A stretch of DNA of 38,826 bases from Klenkia terrae (GCF_900491935.1 NZ_UEXK01000004.1:1010162-1048987); one strand, 5' to 3'. Shown: positions 22,394-31,758, numbered from the stretch's first letter. Numbers and translations: made by a program. The notes: a model not told the origin generated them from the letters alone.

Positions 22394-24100
22394 GTGACCG
22401 ACCGCTGGCCCGCCGGGCTCCCCCGCACCCTCGACTACCCGGCCGTACCGGTCGGCTCCGTGCTGCGCGCCGCCGTCCGTCGCTGGGGCGACCGCACGGC
22501 CTTCGTCCACCACGGCGTCGAGCTGACCTTCACCGAGCTGGGTCGCCGGGCGCACGCGGTGGCCGCGGGGCTGGCCGAGCGCGGGGTCGGCCGGGGGGAC
22601 GTGGTCGCCGTCCACCTGCCCAACTGCCTGCAGTACCCGGCGGTCTACTACGGCGTGCTGCTGGCCGGGGCCACCTTCTCCCCCACCAACCCGCTGCTCA
22701 CGCCCACCGAGCTCGCCCACCAGCTGGCCGACAGCGGTGCCCGGACGCTGATCACCTGGGAGGCCTGCCTGCCCGCCGTCCGGGCCGCGCTGGCCGACAC
22801 CGCGGTGCAGACCGTCGTGGTCACCGGGCCGCAGCAGATCGCCGACCCCGACGCCGCCGTCGAGCTGCCCGAGGGCGGCGTGGACCTGGCCGAGCTGCTG
22901 CGCGCCGACCCCGCCGACGCCCACCGGGACGCCGACCTGGACGTCGCGACCGCCGTGGCGCACCTGGCCTACACCGGCGGCACGACCGGGGTGAGCAAGG
23001 GCGTGGAGCTCCCGCACCGGCAGGTCGTCACCAACGTGCTGCAGTCGGGCTGCTGGGCCTCGGGCTCGCTGCCGGCGCTGGACGCCGAGGGCGACCTGAC
23101 CCTGGACCAGGTGAGCAGCCCCGAGGAGTTCCCGGTCCGGCTGGGCACCGCCTGCGCGATCAACCTGACGCCGTGGTTCCACGCCATGGGCGTCATCGGC
23201 TACCTCAACGGCCAGGTGCTCAGCGGCGCCACGGTGGTCATCCACGACCGGTTCGACCCGGTCGCCTACGTCGCCGACGCGGTCGCCCACCGGGTGACCG
23301 GCATCGGCGGTGCCCCGCCGGTGTTCGCCGCGCTGCTGCAGGTGCCCGGCATCGCCGAGGTCGACCTGACCAGCGTGCGCGGGTTGTCCAGCGGGGCGGC
23401 ACCGCTGGCCGTCCCGCTGATCGAGCGGCTGACCGCGCTGTTCCCGCAGGCCGTCATCGGCGAGGGCTACGGGCTGACCGAGGTGACGATGCAGGCGACC
23501 GGCAACCCGGCCGCCCGCAGCGGGCTGCGCAAGGCCGGGACCGTGGGCCTGCCGGTCTTCGACACCGAGATCAGCATCCGGCCGCTGGAGGGCGGTGCCG
23601 CGCTGCCCGCCGGCGAGCGCGGGGAGATCTGCATCCGCGGTCCGCAGGTCATGCGCGGCTACGCGGGCCGGCCGGAGGCCACGGCGCTGTCGATCGACGC
23701 CGAGGGCTGGTTCCACAGCGGCGACGTCGGCGTGCTCGACGAGGACGGCTACCTGGCCGTGGTCGACCGGACCAAGGACATGCTGCTGCACAAGGGCTAC
23801 AACGTGTTCCCCCGCGAGCTGGAGGAGATCCTGGTCGGCGTCCCGGGCGTCGCGGGTGCGGCCGTCGTGGGCCGGCCCGACCCGATGGCCGGCGAGCTGC
23901 CGGTCGCCTACGTGGTCCGCCGGGCCGACGACGCCGGCGCCGCGCTCACCGAGGCCAGCGTGATGGCCGCGGTCAACGACCGGGTGACGCCATACAAGCG
24001 GCTGCGGGACGTCGTGTTCACCGACGCCATCCCGGTGTCGGCGGCGGGCAAGGTGCTCAAGCGGGTGCTGGCCGACCGCGAGCGCGCCGCCGCGGGATGA
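22394..24100 (+). CDS. Acyl-CoA synthetase (AMP-binding), second copy
   Basis: A 568-residue adenylate-forming ligase. YTGGTTGVSKGVELPH starts at residue 193; GEGYGLTEVTMQ, HSGDVGVLDEDGYLAVVDRTKDMLLHKGYNVFPRELEEIL and PVSAAGKVLKRVL follow in the usual order with the catalytic Lys in GKVLK. The motif spelling (YTGGTTG and the HKGYNVFPRE hinge) is close to long-chain acyl-CoA ligase groups of actinobacteria. GTG 22394 is the natural start, with no ribosome-binding site and CACCAT 7 nt before it, so the mRNA may be leaderless. It is divergent from the patatin gene and distinct in sequence from the ligase at 16579. No TetR operator is seen before it, so it may not belong to that regulon. Confidence 0.95.
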   Translation: MTDRWPAGLPRTLDYPAVPVGSVLRAAVRRWGDRTAFVHHGVELTFTELGRRAHAVAAGLAERGVGRGDVVAVHLPNCLQYPAVYYGVLLAGATFSPTNPLLTPTELAHQLADSGARTLITWEACLPAVRAALADTAVQTVVVTGPQQIADPDAAVELPEGGVDLAELLRADPADAHRDADLDVATAVAHLAYTGGTTGVSKGVELPHRQVVTNVLQSGCWASGSLPALDAEGDLTLDQVSSPEEFPVRLGTACAINLTPWFHAMGVIGYLNGQVLSGATVVIHDRFDPVAYVADAVAHRVTGIGGAPPVFAALLQVPGIAEVDLTSVRGLSSGAAPLAVPLIERLTALFPQAVIGEGYGLTEVTMQATGNPAARSGLRKAGTVGLPVFDTEISIRPLEGGAALPAGERGEICIRGPQVMRGYAGRPEATALSIDAEGWFHSGDVGVLDEDGYLAVVDRTKDMLLHKGYNVFPRELEEILVGVPGVAGAAVVGRPDPMAGELPVAYVVRRADDAGAALTEASVMAAVNDRVTPYKRLRDVVFTDAIPVSAAGKVLKRVLADRERAAAG

Positions 24101-24167
24101 CCCGTCCGGGGTGTCCGGGGCAGCCGGGCACCCCGCCGCTCACTACTGTCACGCCCGTGACGAACCG

Positions 24168-25175
24168 GTGCTGACCGACCACGGCGGTGTGCAGCTCGCG
24201 CACACCGAGCAGTCGCCGTTCCGGCAGGTCGGCAAGCGGGTGGTCATCGCCACCGTCGTGCTGGTGGCCACCGTGCTGATCGTCTACTTCGACCGCGAGG
24301 GCTACCGCGACAACAACGGCGACGAGCTGTCGCTGCTGGATGCCACCTACTACGCCACGGTCAGCCTCTCGACCACCGGCTACGGCGACATCACGCCGAT
24401 CACCCCCGGCGCGCGGCTGGTGAACATCCTGATCATCACCCCGCTGCGCGTGCTGTTCCTGCTCATCCTCATCGGGACCACCCTGGAGGCGCTCACCGCG
24501 CGCTCCCGGGAGGAGTTCCGGGTCCGTCGTTGGAGGTCCTCCGTGCGCCAGCACGTCGTCGTGTGCGGGTACGGCACCAAGGGCCGCAGCGCCATCCGCG
24601 CGCTGCTGGCCAACGGGACCGAGAAGGAGCTGATCGTCGTCGTCGACCCGAGCCCGACGGCGATCGACGAGGCCAACTCCCTGGGCTTCACCGGCATCGT
24701 CGGCGACGCCGGACGGGCCGACGTGCTGCGCCGGACGTCGATCGAGAAGGCCCGGGCGGTGGTGGTGGCCGCCAACCGCGACGACACCGCCGTCCTCATC
24801 ACCCTCACCGTGCGCCAGCTCAACCCCACCGTGCCGATCACGGCCAGCGTGCGCGAGGAGGAGAACGCCAGCCTGCTGCGGCAGTCCGGTGCCGACTCGG
24901 TGATCACCTCGTCGTCCACCTCGGGGCGACTGCTGGGCCTGGCCACCGACAGCCCGCGGGTGGTCGCGGTCGTGGAGGACCTGCTGACGTCGGGCCACGG
25001 CCTGGACCTCGCCCAGCGGACGGTCACCAGCGCCGAGGTCGGCATGGGCGCCCGCCAGCTGCGCGACGTCGTCCTGTCGGTCACCCGGGGCGGCCGCACG
25101 CTGCGCTTCGACGACCCCAAGATCGGCACCCTGCAGTCCGAGGACGTCCTCGTCGTCGTCCGCTCGCACGCCTAG
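24168..25175 (+). CDS. Two-helix potassium channel with RCK (TrkA-N/TrkA-C) domains
   Basis: A 335-residue channel subunit. TM1 is about 24-40, the pore loop carries the selectivity filter TTGYGD at 69-74, and TM2 is about 84-108. A regulatory RCK Rossmann domain begins VVVCGYGTKG (130-139) and continues with VVVDPSPT and GDAGRADVLRR. A TrkA-C-like domain closes the protein (GMGARQLRDVVLSVTRGG, TLQSEDVLVVV). The order matches MthK-type channels, where nucleotide or cation binding to RCK gates K+ flux. GTG 24168 is preferred, since the first 19 residues of the ATG 24111 frame do not look like channel sequence; no strong ribosome-binding site is seen. Its stop is 12 nt from that of the convergent cyclase. 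Confidence 0.94.
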   Translation: MLTDHGGVQLAHTEQSPFRQVGKRVVIATVVLVATVLIVYFDREGYRDNNGDELSLLDATYYATVSLSTTGYGDITPITPGARLVNILIITPLRVLFLLILIGTTLEALTARSREEFRVRRWRSSVRQHVVVCGYGTKGRSAIRALLANGTEKELIVVVDPSPTAIDEANSLGFTGIVGDAGRADVLRRTSIEKARAVVVAANRDDTAVLITLTVRQLNPTVPITASVREEENASLLRQSGADSVITSSSTSGRLLGLATDSPRVVAVVEDLLTSGHGLDLAQRTVTSAEVGMGARQLRDVVLSVTRGGRTLRFDDPKIGTLQSEDVLVVVRSHA

Positions 25176-25187
25176 CTGCTCGCACTC

Positions 25188-26729
25188 CTAGCCGCGCCGC
25201 ACCCACGTGCGGGTCGGCTCGGACCGCCCGCGCAGCACGACCTCGTCGGCGCACACCCAGTGCTCGCGCTCGGCCGGGTCCGCCGCCTGCACGGCCGCGT
25301 CGCTGGCCACCGCCCGCCCGGTGTGGTCCTTGGCCAGCTCGGTGAGCCGGGCCGCGGAGTTCACCGCGTCGCCGATGACGGTGTACTCCGAGCGGCTGTC
25401 CGCCCCGATCTGACCGGCCACGACGTCGCCCCAGGCCACCCCGACACCCCCCTCGACCTCGCCGGCCTCGCCGACCGCGGTGCAGATGGCGCGGGCGGCC
25501 CGCAGCGCCGCCCCGGCCGCGTCGTCCAGGGTCCGCGGCGCACCGAACACGCACAGCGCGGCGTCGCCCTCGAACTTGTTGACCAGCCCGCCCTCCGCCG
25601 ACGTCGCGTCCACCACGACGGCGAAGAACCGGTTGAGCAGCCCGACCATCTCCTGCGGTCCCAGCTGCTGGGCCAACCCGGTGGAGCCGGCGACGTCGAC
25701 GAACAGCGCGGCCACGGTGCGTGTCTCGCCGCCCAGCTCGACGCCCTGCTCCATCGCCTGGGCGGCCACGGTGTCGCCGACGTGCCGGCCGAACAGGTCG
25801 CGCAGCCGCTCGCGCTCGGCCAGCCCGGCGGCCATCGAGTTCACCCCGGCCTGCAGCAGGCCGATCTCCCCCGCGTCGTCGACGACCACCCGGACGTCGG
25901 TGGCGCCGTCGCCGATCCGCTGCACCGCCCGGCGCAGCTCGCGCAGGGGCGACCCGACCGCGCGGGCGATGAGCAGGGTGGCCAGCAGCCCGATCACCAG
26001 GCTGACGCCGGGCAGGAACAGCGCGGTGAATCGGCCGGGCGTGCCCTGGCCGGTCGGGTCGAGCACCAGCAGGATCAGACCGACCATGGGCACCGCGCTG
26101 GTCAGCCCCCAGGCCAGCAGCAGGCGCCGGCGGACGCTGAGCGTGCGCGGCTCGTCCGGCGGGTGGGCGGCCAGCGCCCGGGCGGTCACGTGCCGGGCGG
26201 CGCGGGCGACGAGCAGGTAGCCGACCCCGGCGGTGACCACCCCGCCCAGGACGACGGACAACCCGATCCGCAGCCCCACCAGCGGCTCGGGGTAGACCAC
26301 GGCCGCCACGACCCCCAGCCCCACGGCGGCGACCGCCCAGATCACGGCCACCAGCCGGCCGATGTCGGCGGGCAGCCGGAGGGCGACCAGCGCCTCCTCG
26401 GCGGTCGGTGCCCGCCCGGCCCACAGCCACCGGTTGGTCTGCCGCTGCTGGCGCAGCCCCCACAGCACGCCGACCGGGATGGCCAGCACCAGGTAGCCCG
26501 CCCCGGCGACCGCGGTGACCAGCCGCCCGGTGGGCGAGTCGGCGTCCGAGCCGCCGTTGACCCCGAGCAGCAGCAGGGTGACCACCCCGGCGCCCACCAC
26601 GTTGGCGGCGACGACCAGCAGCACGATGCCCGGGGCGACCACCCGGTCGGCGGGGACCACCCGGCGGATGCCGGGGACGACCACCCGGAGCAGCACCGCG
26701 AGCAGCCGGCGCACGGCCCGGGTGATCAC
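25188..26729 (-). CDS. Membrane-bound class III adenylate/guanylate cyclase with HAMP
   Basis: A 513-residue cyclase resembling the mycobacterial Rv1318c-1320c group. Six predicted membrane segments occupy roughly residues 25-250. A HAMP domain follows (SPLRELRRAVQRIGDGATDVRVVV, about 257-300). The catalytic domain starts near 335 with Asp345 in LFVDVAGST, Lys385 and Asp389 in KFEGDAA, and VIGDAVNSAAR at 451-461 (Asn457, Arg461 for transition-state contacts). Both metal Asp and the purine-recognition Lys are present, so it should be active; adenylate cyclase is likelier than guanylate given Lys and Asp. GTG 26729 is the start in this frame. It is convergent with the K channel and divergent from the APC permease, across a 155-nt gap with a TGCACCG/CGGTGCA palindrome at 26778-26796. 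Confidence 0.95.
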   Translation of the reverse strand: MITRAVRRLLAVLLRVVVPGIRRVVPADRVVAPGIVLLVVAANVVGAGVVTLLLLGVNGGSDADSPTGRLVTAVAGAGYLVLAIPVGVLWGLRQQRQTNRWLWAGRAPTAEEALVALRLPADIGRLVAVIWAVAAVGLGVVAAVVYPEPLVGLRIGLSVVLGGVVTAGVGYLLVARAARHVTARALAAHPPDEPRTLSVRRRLLLAWGLTSAVPMVGLILLVLDPTGQGTPGRFTALFLPGVSLVIGLLATLLIARAVGSPLRELRRAVQRIGDGATDVRVVVDDAGEIGLLQAGVNSMAAGLAERERLRDLFGRHVGDTVAAQAMEQGVELGGETRTVAALFVDVAGSTGLAQQLGPQEMVGLLNRFFAVVVDATSAEGGLVNKFEGDAALCVFGAPRTLDDAAGAALRAARAICTAVGEAGEVEGGVGVAWGDVVAGQIGADSRSEYTVIGDAVNSAARLTELAKDHTGRAVASDAAVQAADPAEREHWVCADEVVLRGRSEPTRTWVRRG

Positions 26730-26884
26730 GACGGCTCCACGCGCTGCTCCAACGAGCGGGGGGACGCCGGGACACGCTGCACCGCGCCACGGTGCACGGC
26801 ACGGGGCGCCCGCGCCACCCTGCCCCCCACCTGCGGGGGGAGGCTGCGCTTGCCGGCACCGGCCACCGGGCGGAGGGTGGTTCG

Positions 26885-28216
26885 GTGACCGACACGGACC
26901 GGAACCAGGACGGTTCCCAGCTCAAGCAGGCCGTCAGCGGCAAGCTCCTCTACGTCTTCATCCTCGGCGACGTGCTGGGGGCCGGCATCTACGCCCTGGT
27001 CGGCGAGGTGGCCGGCGAGGTGGGCGGGGCGGTCTGGCTGCCGCTGCTGGTGGCCCTGGTGCTGGCGCTGCTGACCGCGGCGTCCTACGCCGAGCTGGTC
27101 ACCAAGTACCCGCGGGCCGGGGGTGCGGCGGTGTTCGCCGAGCGGGCCTTCGGCGTCCCGCTGCTGTCGTTCCTGGTCGGGTTCTGCATGCCCGCCGCCG
27201 GCGTCCCCAGCGCCGCGGGCCTGGCGCTGGCGTTCAGCGGGGACTCCCTCCCCGTCTTCCTCGACGTGCCCGCCGTGCCCGCCGCGGTGGTCTTCCTGGT
27301 GCTGGTCGGGCTGCTCAACGCCCGCGGCATCCAGGAGTCCATGCGGGCCAACCTGGTCATGACCTGCGTCGAGGTGTCCGGCCTGGTGCTGGTCGTCGTC
27401 CTCGGCGCGGTCGTGCTCGGACGCGGGGACGGCGACGTCGGCCGGGTCACCGAGTTCCCCGACGGGGTGTCGGCCGGCTCGGCCGTGCTGGCCGCCGCGG
27501 TGCTCGCCTACTACTCCTTCGTCGGCTTCGAGACCTCGGCCAACCTGGCCGAGGAGGTGCGCGACGTCCGCCGGGTCTTCCCGCGCGCCCTGTTCGGGGC
27601 GTTGCTGACCGCCGGGGCGGTGTACGTGCTGGTCGGGCTGGCCGCCTCCGTGGTGCTCGCGCCCGACGACCTGGCCGCGTCGTCCGGCCCGCTGCTGGCG
27701 GTCGTGCAGGCCAGCGGCGTCGGACTCCCCGACCAGGTGTTCAGCGCGATCGCCCTGGTCGCGGTGGCCAACGGCGCCCTGCTGACCATGATCATGGCCA
27801 GCCGGCTGGTGTTCGGGCTCGCCGAGCAGCGGCTGCTGCCCCCGGTGCTGGGCCGGGTGCTGCCGCGCCGCCGCACCCCCTGGGTGGCGATCGTGGCCAC
27901 CACGGTGGTGGCCATCGGGCTCACCCTGACCGGGGACCTGGCCACGCTGGCGACCACCGTCGTCCTCCTGCTGCTGCTGGTCTTCCTCTCCACCAACGTC
28001 TCGGTGCTGGTGCTGCGCCGGGACGCCGTCGAGCACGACCACTTCCGAGCCCCCGTGGTGCTGCCCTACCTGGCGATCGGGTCGTGCGTGCTGCTGCTGT
28101 GGCAGCAGGAGGCGGGGACCTGGCTGCGCGCCGGGATCATGCTGCTGGTCGGGGTCGGGCTGTACCTGCTGGCCCGGCTGGCCGGCCGGCGCAGCGAGCA
28201 GCCCGCCCGGACGTGA
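26885..28216 (+). CDS. APC superfamily amino acid permease
   Basis: A 443-residue membrane transporter with about 12 helices. The N-terminus carries VFILGDVLGAGIYALVGEVAGEVGG, the unwound-helix substrate-binding segment of APC permeases. Later comes SFVGFETSANLAEEVRDVRRVFPRAL and SRLVFGLAEQRLLP, also diagnostic of the family. GTG 26885 has GGAGGG 7 nt upstream. A C-rich inverted pair CCCCCC/GGGGGG (26823-26840) lies in the divergent upstream region; no regulator is obvious. The 80-nt gap before the next gene means co-transcription with the glycosidase is possible. The transported amino acid or amine cannot be told from sequence. Confidence 0.94.
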   Translation: MTDTDRNQDGSQLKQAVSGKLLYVFILGDVLGAGIYALVGEVAGEVGGAVWLPLLVALVLALLTAASYAELVTKYPRAGGAAVFAERAFGVPLLSFLVGFCMPAAGVPSAAGLALAFSGDSLPVFLDVPAVPAAVVFLVLVGLLNARGIQESMRANLVMTCVEVSGLVLVVVLGAVVLGRGDGDVGRVTEFPDGVSAGSAVLAAAVLAYYSFVGFETSANLAEEVRDVRRVFPRALFGALLTAGAVYVLVGLAASVVLAPDDLAASSGPLLAVVQASGVGLPDQVFSAIALVAVANGALLTMIMASRLVFGLAEQRLLPPVLGRVLPRRRTPWVAIVATTVVAIGLTLTGDLATLATTVVLLLLLVFLSTNVSVLVLRRDAVEHDHFRAPVVLPYLAIGSCVLLLWQQEAGTWLRAGIMLLVGVGLYLLARLAGRRSEQPART

Positions 28217-28296
28217 CGTGATCGGCGGGCGAGCTGGGTTGGCCGCGGGCCGCGCACCGGCGAGGATCGCGGGTGCCGCCCAGCCGAGGGAGCCCG

Positions 28297-29718
28297 ATGT
28301 ACCAGCCCACCCCGAACGACATCGCGCTGATGGCCGGCCGCGCCGGCTACGTGCTCAAGGGCAATGACCGCGGCCGCTTCACCGTCGCCTCGCCCACGCT
28401 CTACCCGCACATGTGGAGCTGGGACGCCGGGTTCGTCGCCCTGGGCATCGCCACGGTGTCGGTGCCGCGGGCGCTGGACGAGCTGCGCACCCTGCTCGGC
28501 GGCCAGTGGACGACCGGGATGATCCCGCACATCCTGTTCCACTCCCCCAGCGACTACTTCCCCGACCCGGACCGCTGGCGCACCCAGGTCGCCGCCGCCC
28601 GGCCGGCCGGGGTGCTCACCTCGGGCATCACCCAGCCGCCGATCCACGTGATCGCGCTGTCCCGGATCCTGCACGACGCCCGGCGCAAGGGCGGTGCCGA
28701 CCAGGAGCTGGCCGAGGCCTTCGTGGTGGAGACGTTCCCGCGCTGGCTGGCCTGGCACCGCTACCTGGCCACCGCCCGCGACCCGTACGCGCACGGGCTG
28801 GTCGAGATCCACCACGGCTGGGAGTCCGGGATGGACGACTCCCCGCGCTGGGACGCCCCCTACGCCCAGGTGCACCCGGGCCCAGACATGCCGCCGTTCG
28901 TCCGCCGGGACCTGGCGCACGTCAGCGACCCCTCGCAGCGTCCCTCGGACGGCGAGTACGCCAAGTACCTGTGGCTGGTCGAGCAGAAGGTCCGGGCCCG
29001 CTACGACGACGCGGCCTACCGGGCCACCGGCGACTTCGTGGTCGGCGACGTCCTGGTGTCGGCGCTGCTGGCCGCGGCGTCGGACCTGCTGGCCGACATG
29101 GGCTCGGAGCTGGGCATCGTGGACGGCGTCGAGGAGTCCCGGGCGATCGCCCGCCGGTTCCGCACCGGGGTGCTGCGCTCGGTGGACCCGGGCACCGGCC
29201 TGGCCCGCGACCTGGACCTGCGCACCGGGCGGTACCTGGACGTCGACTCCGCCGCCGGGTTCGCCCCGCTGGTCTGCGGCGGGGACGAGGCGCTCATCCG
29301 CCGCCAGCGCGACCTGCTGCTGGGCCCCCGCTGGTGCGGGCACTCCCGGCTGCGGTGGCCCGTCGTCCCGTCGGTGTCGCCGGCCTCGCCGCACTTCCGC
29401 GAGCGCACCTACTGGCGCGGACCGCAGTGGCCGGTGCTCAACTGGCTGATGGCCTGGGCGCTCAACCGGTCCGGCGAGCAGGAGGCGGCCAACGCGCTCC
29501 GGCTGGCCGGGCTGGCCCAGCTGGTCGAGTGCGACTTCGCCGAGTACTACCAGCCGATCACCGGCGAGCAGCTGGGCAGCAGGGACCAGTCGTGGACGGC
29601 GGCGATCGCCCTGGACTTCCTGGCCGCCCGCCGGCCCGGGCGCCGCAAGCACGTCCGGCTGCTGACCAGCGAGCTGCCCGCCGTCACCCCGGCCGGTCCC
29701 CCGCGCCGCGCGGGCTGA
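28297..29718 (+). CDS. Glucosylglycerate hydrolase-like GH63 enzyme
   Basis: A 473-residue cytoplasmic glycosidase of GH63. It closely follows the mycobacterial glucosylglycerate hydrolase pattern: YPHMWSWDAGFVALG (36-50), GMIPHI, LTSGITQPP, HGWESGMDDSPRWD (173-186, general acid Asp near 180), DPSQRPSDGEY, YWRGPQWPVL and FAEYYQPITGEQLGS (Glu416, nucleophile or base position). Residue spacing of the two acids agrees with what is known of the family. It would release glucose and glycerate from glucosylglycerate, an osmolyte made under nitrogen stress. ATG 28297 has GAGGGAG 4 nt upstream, so it is preferred over ATG 28273. No glucosyl-3-phosphoglycerate synthase gene is in the window. The last 35 nt overlap the convergent hydrolase. 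Confidence 0.93.
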   Translation: MYQPTPNDIALMAGRAGYVLKGNDRGRFTVASPTLYPHMWSWDAGFVALGIATVSVPRALDELRTLLGGQWTTGMIPHILFHSPSDYFPDPDRWRTQVAAARPAGVLTSGITQPPIHVIALSRILHDARRKGGADQELAEAFVVETFPRWLAWHRYLATARDPYAHGLVEIHHGWESGMDDSPRWDAPYAQVHPGPDMPPFVRRDLAHVSDPSQRPSDGEYAKYLWLVEQKVRARYDDAAYRATGDFVVGDVLVSALLAAASDLLADMGSELGIVDGVEESRAIARRFRTGVLRSVDPGTGLARDLDLRTGRYLDVDSAAGFAPLVCGGDEALIRRQRDLLLGPRWCGHSRLRWPVVPSVSPASPHFRERTYWRGPQWPVLNWLMAWALNRSGEQEAANALRLAGLAQLVECDFAEYYQPITGEQLGSRDQSWTAAIALDFLAARRPGRRKHVRLLTSELPAVTPAGPPRRAG

Positions 29719-30541
29719 CCAGCTGGGCCTCGATCGCGTCGGCGAGCGGGGCCAGGACGGCGGCCGGCAGCGCGTGGCCCATGCCCGGGACGGTCACCAC
29801 GTGCGCGTTCCCCAGCGCGTCGGCCAGCCGTCGGGCGTTGGGCGGCGGGTACGCGGGGTCGGCCGGCGCCTCCACGACCAGCACCGGGACGGCGACCGAC
29901 GCCAGCTCGGCGCCCCGCGCCAGCCCGGACTGGTCGGCGGTGGCGTGGGCCGTCGCGGGCAGCAGACCGCCGGAGTGCTCGGCCACCCGCAGCTCCTGCG
30001 CGCGCCACTCCGCCGGGTCGACCGGGATGCCGTCGCCGTGCAGCAGCCGCCAGTGCTCGACCCGCCAGGCCAGCTCGGCCTCGTCGTCCCGGGGCTCGCC
30101 CATGGTCGCCCAGAAGGCCAGCAGCTCCGCCGACGGCCCGGGCGCGGGCTCGCCGGGCGCCCCGCCGAGCGGTCCGGTGCCGAACAGCGTGGCGCTCAGC
30201 AGCCGGTCGGGGTGGTCCAGCAGCAGAAGCTGGGTGAGCAGGCCGCCCATCGACATGCCGACCACGTGCGCCCGGTCGATCCCCAGGCCGTCGAGGACGG
30301 CGACCGCGTCGTCGGCCAGCTCCCGCAGCGCGTAGGAGCTGCCCGCGGTCGACCGGCCGGTGTCCCGGTGGTCGTACCGGACGACCCGGTACGACCGGGC
30401 CAGCCGGTCGACCAGCGCGTCGGGCCAGAACAGGCCCGACGACGCCGCGCCCATCACCAGCAGTACCGCCGGCGCCCCGGGGTCGCCCCGCTCCTCGACC
30501 CACAGCTCGACCCCGTCGGCGACCGGCACGGTGCGTTCCAT
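29684..30541 (-). CDS. Alpha/beta-fold hydrolase
   Basis: A 285-residue hydrolase. DHRDTGRST near 57-65, the nucleophile elbow GMSMGG (95-100, Ser97), and GMGHALP near the C-terminus (His about 259) give a standard triad with the acid probably at VEAPADPAYP. The sequence is similar in pattern to the aclacinomycin methylesterase-like esterases of actinobacteria. No signal peptide is seen. ATG 30541 has no clear ribosome-binding site; CACGGT on the minus strand lies 6 nt before it. Its 3' end overlaps the glycosidase by 35 nt on the opposite strand. The substrate is unknown. Confidence 0.92.
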   Translation of the reverse strand: MERTVPVADGVELWVEERGDPGAPAVLLVMGAASSGLFWPDALVDRLARSYRVVRYDHRDTGRSTAGSSYALRELADDAVAVLDGLGIDRAHVVGMSMGGLLTQLLLLDHPDRLLSATLFGTGPLGGAPGEPAPGPSAELLAFWATMGEPRDDEAELAWRVEHWRLLHGDGIPVDPAEWRAQELRVAEHSGGLLPATAHATADQSGLARGAELASVAVPVLVVEAPADPAYPPPNARRLADALGNAHVVTVPGMGHALPAAVLAPLADAIEAQLVSPRGAGDRPG

Positions 30542-30592
30542 GCCGCCACCGTGCCGGACCCCGGGCCGGGGCGCGACTGCTTTCCGGCTGCC

Positions 30593-31714
30593 TCAGGCCG
30601 GCCGGGCCAGCAGCTCCGAGAGGTTGGCGTCGACGGCGTCCAGGTAGGTCTTCTCGAACCCGAACAGGCCGAAGTGCCCGGCGATGCTGGGCAGCACCCG
30701 CAGCTCGGCGCCGGGGACCAGCTCGGCCTCCCGCCGGCAGTCGCGGACCGGGAAGAACATGTCCTCGTCGATCGGCATCACGAAGGTCACCGCGGTGATC
30801 CGCCCCAGCGCCGCGGCCAGGTCGCCGTCGGTGTGCCGGGCGACGTCGCCGCGCTGCCACTTCCAGCCCATGCTCAGCAGCGCGTTGGGGTCCATCGCGC
30901 CGAAGACCGCCTGGGTGAAGCGCTCCTGGAACTCGGTGAAGGTGTCCCAGTGCACGTCGGGCAGCTCGATGCCCCTCCAGAACCCGGACCGCCAGAACTC
31001 CGTGGACAGCCCCATGATCGCCCAGATGTCGGCGTGCCGGCGCAGCCCCGCGGCGACCTCGGCGTTCGAGCTGTACTCCCCGCCGGCCCAGCCGGGGTCC
31101 GAGGTGATCGCGTCCATCAGCGCCTGGGTGAACAGGTAGTCGTGCGGGGTGTTCTGCGCGGTGCCGGCGATCGGGGCGCACCGGGCGACCTGGTCGGGGT
31201 ACCGGACGGCCCACTCGTAGGCCTGCTGCGCACCCATCGACCCGCCGACCACCAGTGCCCACCGCTCGATGCCCCACAGGTCGGCGGCCAGCTGCCGCTG
31301 CGCCCGGACGTCGTCCCCGATCCGGACCTTCGGGAACCTCGACATCGCGATGGAGGGGTCGTCGGTGGTGTGCGGTGACGTGGACAGCCCGTTGCCGATC
31401 TGGTTCACCACCACGATGAACCACTTCTCCGGGTCCAGCGCCCGGCCGGGGCCGAGGTAGACCTGCCACCAGGTGGCGTGGGTGCCGCTGAACCAGGTGG
31501 GCACCAGGATCGCGTTGTCCATGGCCTCGTTCAGCACGCCGTAGGTGGCGTAGGCGAGCTGGAGGTCCGGGATGGTCCCGCCCTCCTCGAGGTCGAAGGA
31601 CCCCAGCGAGTGCATCTCGTAGGGGCCCTGGACCTCAGGTGCGTAGAACGGGTTCTCGAGCACGGACAGCTCCTCGTCGAGCCGGGTGGGGTGACGCCGC
31701 TCACCCTCTCCCAT
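30593..31714 (-). CDS. MetX-like alpha/beta hydrolase (homoserine acetyltransferase family)
   Basis: A 373-residue protein of the homoserine O-acetyltransferase/MetX fold. It contains GGSMGAQQAYEW (157-168, Ser159 nucleophile), NQIGNGLSTSP before it, PIDEDMFFP (acid near 316-318) and GHFGLFG (His347). The helical lid and overall length agree with the family, but many such proteins are hydrolases that do not make O-acetylhomoserine, and key substrate residues cannot be checked here. ATG 31714 is chosen over a long Ala/Arg-rich upstream frame. It is divergent from a MetE-like gene across 44 nt, which supports a link to methionine or sulfur metabolism without proving it. The 50-nt region at 30542-30592 shows only a small CCCCGGGCCGGGG hairpin. 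Confidence 0.9.
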   Translation of the reverse strand: MGEGERRHPTRLDEELSVLENPFYAPEVQGPYEMHSLGSFDLEEGGTIPDLQLAYATYGVLNEAMDNAILVPTWFSGTHATWWQVYLGPGRALDPEKWFIVVVNQIGNGLSTSPHTTDDPSIAMSRFPKVRIGDDVRAQRQLAADLWGIERWALVVGGSMGAQQAYEWAVRYPDQVARCAPIAGTAQNTPHDYLFTQALMDAITSDPGWAGGEYSSNAEVAAGLRRHADIWAIMGLSTEFWRSGFWRGIELPDVHWDTFTEFQERFTQAVFGAMDPNALLSMGWKWQRGDVARHTDGDLAAALGRITAVTFVMPIDEDMFFPVRDCRREAELVPGAELRVLPSIAGHFGLFGFEKTYLDAVDANLSELLARPA

Positions 31715-31758
31715 GACCGGCGACGGCGACAGCCCCGCGGTCGGGCAGGATCGACGCC

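Noticed and set aside
19141-24174. A 1677-codon open frame on the plus strand
   Set aside because: It runs antisense to a crotonase, a sugar transporter and a patatin gene, then out of frame through a ligase. Its protein is Arg/Gly/Pro-rich low-complexity sequence, a known effect of high GC.
26778-26796. TGCACCG/CGGTGCA inverted repeat between cyclase and permease
   Set aside because: It is only 7 bp per arm, and without a nearby regulator or a second copy it cannot be called an operator.
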